The translations under genes and the position numbers were made by a program. From positions 1 through 32,950 of the forward strand of contig JBJXDY010000111.1 of assembly GCA_046154965.1 (NCBI GenBank): DNA of 32,950 nucleotides, given 5' to 3'. The notes under the pieces were generated by a model, which was given only the letters and a program-made list of their open reading frames with translations, was not told the DNA's origin and did no database searches. Positions 9,594 to 17,991 of the stretch are shown here, piece after piece; position 1 is the first letter of the stretch; each line of letters begins with the position of its first letter. This stretch comes from DATKFM01 sp046154965 (GTDB taxonomy: Bacteria > Pseudomonadota > Alphaproteobacteria > Dongiales > Dongiaceae).

Positions 9594-11029
9594 AGGACCT
9601 GCCCTTCAAGATCGGCACGATCCATTTCGTCGGCATCGGCGGCATCGGCATGAGCGGCATCGCCGAAATCCTGCACAGCCTGAACTACAAGGTGCGCGGC
9701 AGCGACCTGGCCGACAACGCCAACGTCAAGCGCCTGCGCGCCATGGGCATCCCCATTGAGATCGGCCATCGCGAGGAAAATCTCGCGGATGCCGAGGTCA
9801 TCGTCATCTCCTCCGCCGTGAAGGCCGACAACCCTGAGCTCATGGCGGCCCGCAGCCGCCTGCTGCCGGTGGTGCGCCGCGCGGAAATGCTGGGCGAGCT
9901 GATGCGGCTGAAATGGTCGGTCGCCATCGGCGGCACCCATGGCAAGACCACCACGACCTCGCTGGTCGCCTCGCTGTTCGATACCGCCAAGCTGGACCCC
10001 ACCATCGTCATCGGCGGCATCGTCAACAGCATGGGCACCAACGCCCGCCTCGGCCGCGGCGACTGGATGGTGGTGGAGGCCGATGAATCCGACGGCACCT
10101 TCGTCAAGCTGCCGGCGACCATCGCCGTCGTCACCAACATGGATCCGGAGCATCTGGATCACTATGGCACCGTCGAGGCGATGAACCGCGCCTATGAACA
10201 GTTCGTCGAGAACATCCCGTTCTACGGTTTTGCCGTGCTCTGCATCGACCATCCTGTCGTGCAGGCCATGATCCCGTGCCTGTCGGACCGGCGCATCGTC
10301 ACCTACGGCATGAGCCCGCAGGCGGATGTCCGCGCTGTGAATGTGAACATCGGCGCCGGTGGCGCCGCCTTTGACGCCATCATCACCGACCGCAAGCATG
10401 ACGCGACCCGCACCGTCGGCAATATCCGCCTGCCGATGATGGGCGCGCACAACGTCCAGAACTCCCTGGTCGCCATCGCCATCGCCAATGAGCTGGGCAT
10501 CCACGACAACGTGATGCGCCGCGGCCTGGCCGCCTTCGGCGGCGTCAAGCGCCGCTTCACCAAGACCGGCGAGGTCAATGGCATCACCGTCATCGACGAT
10601 TACGGCCACCATCCCGTGGAGATATCAGCCGTGCTGCGTGCCGCGCGCGCAGGCACCAAGGGCAAGGTGATCGCCGTGGTGCAGCCGCACCGCTATACCC
10701 GCCTCGCCAATCTGTTCGAAGAGTTCTGCGGCTGCTTCAACGACGCCGACCACGTGATCGTCGCCGACGTCTACGCAGCCGGTGAGACGCCGATCGAGGG
10801 CGTGAACCGCGACTCCTTCGTCCAGGGCCTGCGCACCCGCGGCCATCGCCACGCCGTTCCATTGCCCGATCCGGCGCAGTTGGCGGGCATGGTGGCCGAG
10901 CTGGCCGCACCCGGTGATCTCGTCGTCTGCCTCGGCGCCGGCAGCATCACCAACTGGGCCCAAGCGCTTCCGGAAGAACTGTCGAAGCTCCTGGGCAAGC
11001 CCCTGGCCGCCGCGGGGAATGCGCGATGA
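9590..11029 (+). CDS. murC: UDP-MurNAc--L-alanine ligase MurC
   Basis: MurC begins the stem peptide by ligating L-alanine to UDP-MurNAc. The 479-residue protein starts with FVGIGGIGMSGIAEIL (UDP-binding domain). It has the ATP loop G114-G-T-H-G-K119-T-T-T-T, the central motif EADESDGTF and the C-terminal DDYGHHPVEI block, all typical of MurC. The ATG at 9590 overlaps the murG stop (ATGA), so the longer open frame from 9143 is not used. The stop overlaps the murB start. The enzyme uses the product of MurB, the next gene. Confidence 0.96.
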   Translation: MKDLPFKIGTIHFVGIGGIGMSGIAEILHSLNYKVRGSDLADNANVKRLRAMGIPIEIGHREENLADAEVIVISSAVKADNPELMAARSRLLPVVRRAEMLGELMRLKWSVAIGGTHGKTTTTSLVASLFDTAKLDPTIVIGGIVNSMGTNARLGRGDWMVVEADESDGTFVKLPATIAVVTNMDPEHLDHYGTVEAMNRAYEQFVENIPFYGFAVLCIDHPVVQAMIPCLSDRRIVTYGMSPQADVRAVNVNIGAGGAAFDAIITDRKHDATRTVGNIRLPMMGAHNVQNSLVAIAIANELGIHDNVMRRGLAAFGGVKRRFTKTGEVNGITVIDDYGHHPVEISAVLRAARAGTKGKVIAVVQPHRYTRLANLFEEFCGCFNDADHVIVADVYAAGETPIEGVNRDSFVQGLRTRGHRHAVPLPDPAQLAGMVAELAAPGDLVVCLGAGSITNWAQALPEELSKLLGKPLAAAGNAR

Positions 11030-11976
11030 TGGCGGCGCAGAAAATGCAAACCCTGCTCGAACGGTTGCCGGCGGTGCGCGGGCGCTACACCGAGAACGCC
11101 GCGCTGGCGAGCATCACCTGGTTCCGCGTCGGCGGGCCGGCCGAAGTGTCGTTCCGCCCGGCCGACCGCGACGACCTCGCCGCCTTTCTGATGACCAAGC
11201 CCGCCGACGTGCCGGTGACGGTGATCGGCGTCGGCTCCAATTTGTTGGTGCGCGACGGCGGCGTGCCCGGCGTGGTCGTCCGCCTCGGCCGCGATTTCGC
11301 CGGGGTCGAGATCGGCCGCACGACAGTCCGCGCCGGCGCTGCGGCGTTGGATCTCAACGTGGCATTGGCGGCACGCAATGCCGGCGTGGCCGGCCTGGAG
11401 TTTCTCAGCGGCATCCCCGGCACCATCGGCGGCGCCCTGCGCATGAACGGCGGCGCCTACGGCAAGGAGATGAAGGACGTGACCGTGGGTGCCGAAGCGC
11501 TCGATGGCCGCGGCCGCATGCATCGTCTGACCCTGGCCGATCTCGGCTTCACCTACCGCCAATCCGCCGTCGCCGAGGATTGGATCTTCCTGTCGGCGGA
11601 ACTGCAGGGCGGCGCCGACGATCCCGCCGCCATCGGCCAACGCATGAAGGAAATCCAGGACAAGCGCGAGAGCACGCAGCCGATCCGCACCCGCACCGGC
11701 GGCAGCACCTTCGCAAATCCGACCGCGCCTGAAGCGCAGGGCCGCAAGGCCTGGGAGCTGATCGACGCGGCCGGCTGCCGCGGCCTGCGCATCGGCGGCG
11801 CGATGGTGTCGGAGAAGCACTGCAACTTCCTGATCAACACCGGCGACGCCAGCGCCGCCGACATCGAATCTCTGGGCGAGGAAGTGCGCCGCCGGGTCAA
11901 GGCGCAGAGCGGCGTCGACCTGCAATGGGAAATCCGCCGTATCGGCGCGCCCGCGAAAAGGGGTAGCGCTGCATGA
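11026..11976 (+). CDS. murB: UDP-N-acetylenolpyruvoylglucosamine reductase MurB
   Basis: MurB is the FAD- and NADPH-dependent cytoplasmic reductase that makes UDP-MurNAc. The 316-residue protein shows FAD-binding blocks VIGVGSNLLVRDGG and LSGIPGTIGGALRMNGGAYG. R178 lies in the TYRQS motif, S227 in GGSTFANP (the proton donor serine of the family), and the C-terminal block is AGCRGLRIGGAMVSEKHCNF. These residues match the family pattern by eye. The ATG overlaps the murC stop; a second ATG three bases on is an alternative start. The stop overlaps ddl. Confidence 0.96.
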   Translation: MMAAQKMQTLLERLPAVRGRYTENAALASITWFRVGGPAEVSFRPADRDDLAAFLMTKPADVPVTVIGVGSNLLVRDGGVPGVVVRLGRDFAGVEIGRTTVRAGAAALDLNVALAARNAGVAGLEFLSGIPGTIGGALRMNGGAYGKEMKDVTVGAEALDGRGRMHRLTLADLGFTYRQSAVAEDWIFLSAELQGGADDPAAIGQRMKEIQDKRESTQPIRTRTGGSTFANPTAPEAQGRKAWELIDAAGCRGLRIGGAMVSEKHCNFLINTGDASAADIESLGEEVRRRVKAQSGVDLQWEIRRIGAPAKRGSAA

Positions 11977-12893
11977 AACGCGTCGTCGTCCTCCTGGGCG
12001 GTCCCTCCGCCGAACGCGAGGTGTCCCTGGTCAGCGGCAAGGCCTGCGCCGACGGTCTGCGGCAGGCCGGCTATGACGTCCGCGAACTCGATGTCAGTCG
12101 CGACGTGGTTGAGCTCGTGAAGGCGCTGGAGCCGCGGCCGGACGTGGTCTTCAACGCGCTCCATGGCCGTTTCGGCGAAGATGGCTGCGTCCAGGGCATC
12201 CTCAATCTGCTGGGCATTCCCTACACCCATTCGGGATTGCTCGCCTCGGCGCTGGCCATGGACAAGCCGATGGCCAAGCGCGTCTTCGCCGCCAACAACA
12301 TCCGCTGCCCCGACGGCAAGGTGGTCGATGTCGACAGCCTGAGCCGCGCCGACCCCGTGCCGCGCCCCTATGTGTTCAAGCCGACCCATGAAGGGTCCAG
12401 CGTCGGCGTCAGCATCGTGCGCAAGGGCGACAACAAGCCGCTGCCGACCCGCGAGCAATGGCAGTTCGGCAGCGCGGTGCTGGTTGAACGTTTCATTCCC
12501 GGGCGCGAACTCACTGTCGCTGTCATGGGCGACCGGCCGCTGACCGTCACCGAACTGAAGTCCCGCAACGATTTCTACGACTACGAAGCTAAGTACACCG
12601 GCGGCAAGACCGATCACGTTGTTCCGGCGCAGATTCCGAAGGCGGTGTTCGACGAAGCGCTGCGCGCTGCCAAGCGCGCCCATGAAGCGCTGGGCTGCCG
12701 CGGCGTCAGCCGTTCGGACTTCCGCTACGACGACACCGAAGGCGGCGGGCCGGAGAAACTTTATCTGCTGGAAGTGAACACCCAGCCGGGCATGACGCCG
12801 CTGTCGCTGGCGCCGGAACAGGCCCTGCATGTCGGCATTTCATTCCCCGAATTGGTGAGCTGGATGGTGGAGAACGCGCAATGCGATCCCTGA
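11973..12893 (+). CDS. ddl: D-alanine--D-alanine ligase
   Basis: Ddl is an ATP-grasp enzyme that makes D-Ala-D-Ala, the substrate of MurF. The 306-residue protein opens with LLGGPSAEREVSLVSG. It then has NALHGRFGEDGCVQG, the ATP-binding KPTHEGSSVGVSIV segment and the metal-binding EVNTQPGMTPLSL near the C-terminus. Size matches the short DdlB type, which is the form usually found in dcw clusters. Its 3' end overlaps ftsQ by 13 bases. The ATG overlaps the murB stop. Confidence 0.96.
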   Translation: MKRVVVLLGGPSAEREVSLVSGKACADGLRQAGYDVRELDVSRDVVELVKALEPRPDVVFNALHGRFGEDGCVQGILNLLGIPYTHSGLLASALAMDKPMAKRVFAANNIRCPDGKVVDVDSLSRADPVPRPYVFKPTHEGSSVGVSIVRKGDNKPLPTREQWQFGSAVLVERFIPGRELTVAVMGDRPLTVTELKSRNDFYDYEAKYTGGKTDHVVPAQIPKAVFDEALRAAKRAHEALGCRGVSRSDFRYDDTEGGGPEKLYLLEVNTQPGMTPLSLAPEQALHVGISFPELVSWMVENAQCDP

Positions 12894-13777
12894 GCGCGAG
12901 ACCTGACCGCGAAATGCGGGCGCCGGTGCGCGTCGCCCGGGCCGGCAAGCGCAACGATCGCTCGGCGGCGGCGCGGCGGCGGCCCTTGCCGCGCCATTGG
13001 CGCTTGGCCCTGCAATGGGGCGGCGGTCTGTCGGCTATCGCTGCGGTTGCGGGCGCGACATTCTGGATCGCGACCAGTGGTTTTGTCGGCCGGCAGATGA
13101 CGGCATTGGGCGATGAACTGGTATCCGTAAGCGCCGATGCCGGCTTCGTGGTCAACAAGGTCCTGGCCGACGGCCGCCAGCAGACGACGTCGTCTCAGGT
13201 TCTTCGCGCCCTCGATGTCCGCATCGGCCATCCGATCTTCGGCATCGATCTGGAGGCGGCGCGCAAGCGGGTTGCCGCCCTGCCCTGGATCGAGTCCGTG
13301 ACTGTCGAGCGCGGCCTCCCCGATACGCTCTATCTGCGGATCGTCGAGTCCGAGCCGATGGCGCTCTGGCAGCATGACCGGCAATTGCGGCTGCTGAGCC
13401 GCAAGGGCGAGGTGATTGCCGAACCGCAGCCGCAACGCTTCACGGCGCTGCCGCTGGTCGTCGGGGCCGGCGCGCCCGAGCATACCGCCGAACTCCTGGA
13501 GATGCTGGCGACGCAGCCGGAGCTGCAGGTTCAGGTCCGGGCCGCAATCCGAGTCGGCGAGCGCCGCTGGAATCTGCGTTTGGCCAACGGCACCGATGTG
13601 AAGCTGCCGGAAGAGCGCGCCGCCGAGGCCTGGAGCGAACTCGCCCGGCTGGAGCGCGATTTCGGCATCCTCGAACGCGACCTGACCGTGATCGATCTGC
13701 GCGTGCCCGCGCAGCTGCTGGTGCGTTTGGCGCCGACCGCCGTCACCCGCGAGAAGGAAGACGGCAATGACACTTGA
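12881..13777 (+). CDS. ftsQ: Cell division protein FtsQ
   Basis: FtsQ is a bitopic septum protein that bridges FtsA/FtsZ and the periplasmic FtsL-B/FtsW-I complex. The 298-residue protein has a long, Arg-rich cytoplasmic N-terminus (about 40 residues), one membrane segment at about 44-65, a POTRA domain (about 70-150, with LDVRIGHPIFGIDLEAARKRV and LPWIESVTVER) and a beta domain ending near DLRVPAQLLVRL. The start overlaps ddl by 13 bases. A charged N-terminus of this length is common in alphaproteobacterial FtsQ. No shorter start was preferred because this ATG is the first in frame and keeps the coupling with ddl. Confidence 0.93.
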   Translation: MRSLSARPDREMRAPVRVARAGKRNDRSAAARRRPLPRHWRLALQWGGGLSAIAAVAGATFWIATSGFVGRQMTALGDELVSVSADAGFVVNKVLADGRQQTTSSQVLRALDVRIGHPIFGIDLEAARKRVAALPWIESVTVERGLPDTLYLRIVESEPMALWQHDRQLRLLSRKGEVIAEPQPQRFTALPLVVGAGAPEHTAELLEMLATQPELQVQVRAAIRVGERRWNLRLANGTDVKLPEERAAEAWSELARLERDFGILERDLTVIDLRVPAQLLVRLAPTAVTREKEDGNDT

Positions 13778-13804
13778 ACATGTGATGACGATGGGTGGTT
13801 CAAT

Positions 13805-15064
13805 ATGAGGAAGCCGAAACCGGCTCCGCGCGGCGGATTGATTGCCGCTCTCGACGTGGGGACGACAAAGATCTGCTGCTTCATCGCCCGCACCGGCGAT
13901 AACGGGCAGCCGCAGGTGACCGGCATCGGTCACCAGATCGCCCATGGCGTTCGCGGCGGCACGATCGTCGACATGGAGGCCGCCGAGCGCGCCATCCTGT
14001 CGACCGTCCATGCCGCCGAGCAGATGGCCGGCGAGACCATCCGCGAAGTCATCGTCAACGTCTCCGGCGGCTATCCCCACTCCCAGACCATCGGCGTGGA
14101 AGTGGCGATCGCCGGCCAGGAGGTCAGCGACGGCGACCTGCGCAAGGTGCTGGACTTCTCCACCGTCTATCAATCGCCGCAGGACCGGCGGCTGATCCAC
14201 AGCATCCCCGTCAGCTACTCCATCGACGGCAGCCGCGGCATCCGCGATCCCCGCGGCATGTTCGGCGACAAGCTGGGCGTGGACATGCATCTGGTCACCG
14301 CTGCCGCCGGGCCGCTGCGCAACCTGCAGACATGCGTGCAGCGCTGCCATCTGGACATCCAGGCGCTGGTAGTGTCGCCCTACGCCGCCGGCCTCGCGAC
14401 GCTGGTCGAGGACGAGATGGAGCTGGGCGTCACCGTCATCGATATGGGCGGCGGCGCCACCACCATCGCCGTGTTCTTCGACGGCAACGCCGTCTTCACC
14501 GACGCCATTCCGATCGGCGGCGGCCATGTCACCAACGACATCGCCCGCGGGCTGTCGACGCCGCTGGTCCATGCCGAACGCATGAAGACATTGTACGGGA
14601 ACTGCATCCCCTCGCCCGCCGACGAGCGCGACATGATAACCGTGCCGCAGGTCGGCGAGGAGGACCCGGCGCAATCGACCACGATCCCGCGCTCGATCCT
14701 CGTCGGCATCGTCCAGCCCCGGATGGAGGAGACGTTCGAGCTCGTGCGCTCCCATCTCGAGGCCGGCGGTTTCAACAAGATTGCCGGCCGCCGCGTCGTT
14801 CTGACCGGCGGCGCCAGCCAGCTCTCGGGCGTCCGCGAGCTGGCGGCCCTGGTCCTCGACAAGCAGGTCCGCACGGGTCGTCCGATCCGCGTCGGCGGCC
14901 TGGCCGAGGCGACCGGCGGGCCGGCTTTCGCCACCGCGGCGGGCCTTCTGGCCTACGCGCTGGCGGCCGATGTCGAAACGCTCCGGCCGGGGCGTTTGAC
15001 TTCAACGGGAGAGTCCAACGGCGTCTTCGGGCGTCTCGGGCACTGGTTCCGTGAGAATTTTTGA
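13805..15064 (+). CDS. ftsA: Cell division protein FtsA (actin-like Z-ring membrane anchor)
   Basis: FtsA is an actin-fold ATP-binding protein that tethers FtsZ to the membrane. The 419-residue protein has the phosphate-1 loop ALDVGTTKICCFIAR, an FtsA-specific 1C domain, phosphate-2 VIDMGGGATTIAVFF and the adenosine motif VVLTGGASQLSG. Its last residues (FGRLGHWFRENF) form an amphipathic helix that fits the membrane-targeting sequence. A 27-base gap after ftsQ holds a seven-codon frame (13785-13808) whose stop overlaps this ATG. The GGTGG at 13794-13798 could serve as ribosome site. Confidence 0.97.
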   Translation: MRKPKPAPRGGLIAALDVGTTKICCFIARTGDNGQPQVTGIGHQIAHGVRGGTIVDMEAAERAILSTVHAAEQMAGETIREVIVNVSGGYPHSQTIGVEVAIAGQEVSDGDLRKVLDFSTVYQSPQDRRLIHSIPVSYSIDGSRGIRDPRGMFGDKLGVDMHLVTAAAGPLRNLQTCVQRCHLDIQALVVSPYAAGLATLVEDEMELGVTVIDMGGGATTIAVFFDGNAVFTDAIPIGGGHVTNDIARGLSTPLVHAERMKTLYGNCIPSPADERDMITVPQVGEEDPAQSTTIPRSILVGIVQPRMEETFELVRSHLEAGGFNKIAGRRVVLTGGASQLSGVRELAALVLDKQVRTGRPIRVGGLAEATGGPAFATAAGLLAYALAADVETLRPGRLTSTGESNGVFGRLGHWFRENF

Positions 15065-15107
15065 CCGCAACGATCCGGCGGCGGGTGGCCGTCCGGGCGA
15101 CCAACCA

Positions 15108-15123
15108 ACCGACCTCGGTCGGT
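15108..15123 (+). promoter_or_regulatory. Short inverted repeat in the ftsA-ftsZ gap
   Basis: The palindrome ACCGAC-CTCG-GTCGGT lies about 36 bases before the ftsZ start, in the longest gap inside the dcw cluster (94 bases). It could form a small mRNA hairpin or an operator. No T-run follows, so it is not a terminator. A strong ribosome site (TGGAGG, 15148-15153) sits six bases from the ATG. I see no convincing promoter hexamer pair in the gap. Role unknown. Confidence 0.35.
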
Positions 15124-15158
15124 GCAACTGACTAGAAGCCTATAGATTGGAGGTCTAA

Positions 15159-16973
15159 ATGCTAAATCTCTCAACGCCCCGCAACACCAATGAGATCAAG
15201 CCACGCATCACCGTGATCGGCGTCGGCGGCGCCGGCGGCAACGCCGTCAACAACATGATCCGGTCTAACCTGGAAGGCGTCGAGTTCATGGTGACGAACA
15301 CCGACGCCCAAGCGTTGGCGCAGTCGATCTGCGACCGGCGGATCCAGCTCGGCCTGAACATCACCCAGGGCCTGGGCGCGGGCTCGCGGCCCGATATCGG
15401 CCGCGCCGCGGCGGAAGAGGCGCTGGAGCACATCGTCTCCGAACTGCAGGGCTCCAACATGGTGTTCATCACCGCGGGCATGGGCGGCGGCACCGGCACG
15501 GGAGCAGCGCCGGTCATCGCCCGCGCCGCGCGCGAGCATGGCATCCTGACGGTCGGCGTGGTGACCAAGCCCTTCCACTTCGAAGGCACGCACCGCATGC
15601 GCCTGGCCGAAAGCGGCATCACGGAACTGCAGCAATATGTCGACACGCTGATCATCATCCCCAACCAGAATCTGTTCCGCATCGCCAACGAGAAGACGAC
15701 CTTCGCCGACGCCTTCGCCATGGCAGATCAGGTGCTGCATTCCGGCGTCCGGGGCGTCACCGACCTGATGGTCATGCCCGGCCTGATCAACCTCGACTTC
15801 GCGGATATCCGCACGGTCATGAGCGAGATGGGCAAGGCGATGATGGGTACCGGCGAGGCCGAGGGCGAGAATCGCGCCGTCGCCGCCGCCGAGGCCGCCA
15901 TCTCCAACCCGCTGCTGGACGATGTCTCCATGAAGGGCGCGCACGGCGTGCTCATCAACATCACCGGCGGCTTCGACATGACCCTGTTCGAAGTCGATGA
16001 GGCGGCCAACCGCATTCGCGATGAAGTGGACCCCGAGGCGAACATCATCTTCGGCTCCACCTTCGACCGCGAACTGGAAGGCCGGGTGCGTATCTCCGTC
16101 GTCGCCACCGGCATCGAGGCCGAGGCGATGGCGCAGCCGCGCCCGTCCCTCACCCTCGTCGCCAAGGGCGGCCGCATGCTGAACGCGCCGTCAGTCGCCG
16201 AGGCGCAGACCATCCAGCCGGCGCCGCAGCCCATGGCGATGCAGGGCCGCGACATGAGGGTGCAGGAGTATGCGGCTCCGTCCATGCCGGCCTACACCGC
16301 CCAGGCGGCGGTCAATCTGCAGCCGGCGCCACAGATGTATGCCCAGCCGCAACCGCAGCCGGCCATGCAGCCGCGCATGCAGCCCCAGGTGCAGGCCGCT
16401 CAGCCGGCGCCGCAGCCGATGGCTCAGCCGGGCTACGCGCCGCAGCCCGCACCCGAAGTCCGTCCAGCGCCGCAACCGCGGATGGAGGTACGGCCGCAGC
16501 AGCAGATGGCTGAACTGCCGTTTGCCGCTCCGCAGCCGGCGCCACAGCCGCAGATGCAGGCCCCGGTGCAGACCGTGCCGGCGCCGCAGCCGATGCCTCA
16601 GTATGCGCCTCAGCCGGCCTACTACGCTGAACCGGCGCCACAGGCGCAGATGCCGGCGCCCCTGCAAGCGCCGGAGGCGCAGGCCGGCGATTCCGCGCCG
16701 AAGCGCAGCGGCGGCATCTTCTCGCGCATGACCAGCACGGCGGCCAGCTGGGCGCAGAAGACCGGCCAGGATCTGCGTTCGGCCACCCCCGCGGCGATGA
16801 TGAACCGCGTTTCCACCGGCGAGCCCGCCCCGCAGCGTTCGGCCTCACAGCCGGCGCCGCAGCAGGCGCAGCCGCGACTGAGCGGTCTGGACCCGGCGGA
16901 CCGGCTTGCTCCCCGCAACGGCGATGATGAGATTCTCGACATCCCCGCCTTTCTGCGGCGGCAGGCGAATTAG
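15159..16973 (+). CDS. ftsZ: Cell division protein FtsZ with an extended C-terminal linker
   Basis: FtsZ is the tubulin-like GTPase that forms the division ring. The 604-residue protein has the N-terminal GVGGAGGNAVNNM block, the GTP-binding signature G109-G-G-T-G-T-G115 and the T7-loop segment NLDFADI, so the GTPase core (about 1-340) looks complete. About residues 345-585 are a low-complexity linker of Pro, Gln, Ala and Met with many QPAPQP-like units. The conserved C-terminal peptide DDEILDIPAFLRRQAN, which binds FtsA, ends the protein. At 604 residues it is much longer than E. coli FtsZ (383) and also longer than Caulobacter FtsZ (508). It is the last gene before a terminator. Confidence 0.97.
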   Translation: MLNLSTPRNTNEIKPRITVIGVGGAGGNAVNNMIRSNLEGVEFMVTNTDAQALAQSICDRRIQLGLNITQGLGAGSRPDIGRAAAEEALEHIVSELQGSNMVFITAGMGGGTGTGAAPVIARAAREHGILTVGVVTKPFHFEGTHRMRLAESGITELQQYVDTLIIIPNQNLFRIANEKTTFADAFAMADQVLHSGVRGVTDLMVMPGLINLDFADIRTVMSEMGKAMMGTGEAEGENRAVAAAEAAISNPLLDDVSMKGAHGVLINITGGFDMTLFEVDEAANRIRDEVDPEANIIFGSTFDRELEGRVRISVVATGIEAEAMAQPRPSLTLVAKGGRMLNAPSVAEAQTIQPAPQPMAMQGRDMRVQEYAAPSMPAYTAQAAVNLQPAPQMYAQPQPQPAMQPRMQPQVQAAQPAPQPMAQPGYAPQPAPEVRPAPQPRMEVRPQQQMAELPFAAPQPAPQPQMQAPVQTVPAPQPMPQYAPQPAYYAEPAPQAQMPAPLQAPEAQAGDSAPKRSGGIFSRMTSTAASWAQKTGQDLRSATPAAMMNRVSTGEPAPQRSASQPAPQQAQPRLSGLDPADRLAPRNGDDEILDIPAFLRRQAN

Positions 16974-17011
16974 CCGGCGTTCTTCCCTGAGCTAGGCCTC
17001 TAAACTCGGCC

Positions 17012-17045
17012 GGGCGGCTCCCCACAAGGAGCCGCCCTTTTTCTT
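17012..17045 (+). terminator. Intrinsic terminator after ftsZ
   Basis: A perfect 10-bp stem GGGCGGCTCC / GGAGCCGCCC (17012-17021 and 17028-17037) with loop CCACAA is followed by TTTTTCTT. It begins 38 bases after the ftsZ stop and probably ends the dcw transcript. Confidence 0.9.
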
Positions 17046-17078
17046 GTCCAGCTGCCGATTCGGGATCATCTTCTGATT

Positions 17079-17096
17079 TCAGGCGGTTACGCCTGA
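17079..17096 (+). repeat. Perfect 7-bp inverted repeat upstream of bamD
   Basis: TCAGGCG-GTTA-CGCCTGA lies just upstream of the candidate bamD promoter. No T-run follows it on the + strand. It may be an operator or an mRNA hairpin of an upstream transcript; nothing ties it to a known regulator. Confidence 0.4.
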
Positions 17097-17106
17097 CGGC
17101 CGCGCC

Positions 17107-17143
17107 TTGAGGGTTCATCGCGCGGGCCCTATAGTCCGGCCCG
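17107..17143 (+). promoter_or_regulatory. Candidate sigma-70-type promoter of bamD-recN-ligA
   Basis: TTGAGG (17107-17112) and TATAGT (17130-17135) are separated by 17 bases, a good match to the housekeeping promoter pattern. The -10 box sits between the arms of an inverted repeat, CGGGCC (17123-17128) and GGCCCG (17138-17143). The start of bamD is 41 bases after the -10 box. It follows the ftsZ terminator, so a new promoter is expected here. Confidence 0.55.
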
Positions 17144-17175
17144 GAATCAGGTAAGCCCAAGAACAAGAGCATCCG

Positions 17176-17985
17176 ATGATTGGTCACACCCTGCTGCGCC
17201 CGGTGCGCCTCTTCATGCTGCTGGGCGGCATACTGCTGCTATCGTCTTGCGGCTCCGACGAGCCCGAATACATCGAGCGGCCGGCGGAAGAGCTTTACAC
17301 CATCGGCTACAACTATCTGCAGGAAGGCGAGAATAACAAGGCGGCCCAGGCCTTCGACGAAGTGGAACGCCAGCATCCCTACTCCGAATGGGCGACGCGC
17401 GCCCAGCTTATGGCCGCCTATGCCCACTATCTCGAATACGAGTATGACGACGCCATCATCGCGCTCGAGCGTTTCGTCGAGCTGCATCCCGGCTACAAGG
17501 ACATCGCCTACGCCTATTACCTGCGGGGGCTCTGTTACTATGACCAGATCACCGATGTCGGCCGCGATCAGCGCAATACCGAGCTCGCCCTGGAAACGCT
17601 TCAGGAAGTGGTGGAGCGGTTCCCCGGCACGGCCTATGCGCGCGATGCGGCGCTGAAGATCGACCTGACCCGCGACCATCTGGCGGGCAAAGAGATGACG
17701 ATCGCCCGCTTCTACCAGACCCGCGACCAATTCCTGGCGGCGATCAACCGCTACCGCCGCGTTATCGAATTCTACCAGACGACGACCCATACGCCCGAAG
17801 CGCTGTTGCGCCTCACCGAATGCTATCTGGCGCTGGGCGTCTATGACGAGGCGCAGACCGCCGCCGCCGTGCTCGGCTACAACTACCCGGGCACCGACTG
17901 GTACGACGACAGCTACAATCTGCTGCAGGAGCATCGCCTCGAGCCGGAGAGGAAGAAGGGCTCCTGGCTGAACGAAGCCTTCTGA
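17176..17985 (+). CDS. bamD: Outer membrane assembly lipoprotein BamD
   Basis: BamD is the TPR lipoprotein of the BAM complex, which inserts beta-barrel proteins into the outer membrane (older name comL). The 269-residue protein begins with a lipoprotein signal peptide whose lipobox is L22-S-S-C25. The mature part contains tandem TPR-like repeats typical of the family: YNYLQEGENNKAAQAFDEVERQHPYSEWATRAQ, then AIIALERFVELHPGY and ALETLQEVVERFPGT. The arrangement bamD-recN-ligA is usual in alphaproteobacteria, but the lpxC gene that often precedes it is missing here. Confidence 0.95.
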   Translation: MIGHTLLRPVRLFMLLGGILLLSSCGSDEPEYIERPAEELYTIGYNYLQEGENNKAAQAFDEVERQHPYSEWATRAQLMAAYAHYLEYEYDDAIIALERFVELHPGYKDIAYAYYLRGLCYYDQITDVGRDQRNTELALETLQEVVERFPGTAYARDAALKIDLTRDHLAGKEMTIARFYQTRDQFLAAINRYRRVIEFYQTTTHTPEALLRLTECYLALGVYDEAQTAAAVLGYNYPGTDWYDDSYNLLQEHRLEPERKKGSWLNEAF

Positions 17986-17991
17986 TCGCCC

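Noticed and set aside
12761..14755. Antisense open frame of 664 codons across ddl, ftsQ and ftsA
   Set aside because: Shadow of conserved genes; composition typical of a reverse-frame artefact.
15141..15146. TATAGA as a -10 box for ftsZ
   Set aside because: It is only 12 bases from the ATG and would place the transcript start at or after the ribosome site; no -35 partner is found.
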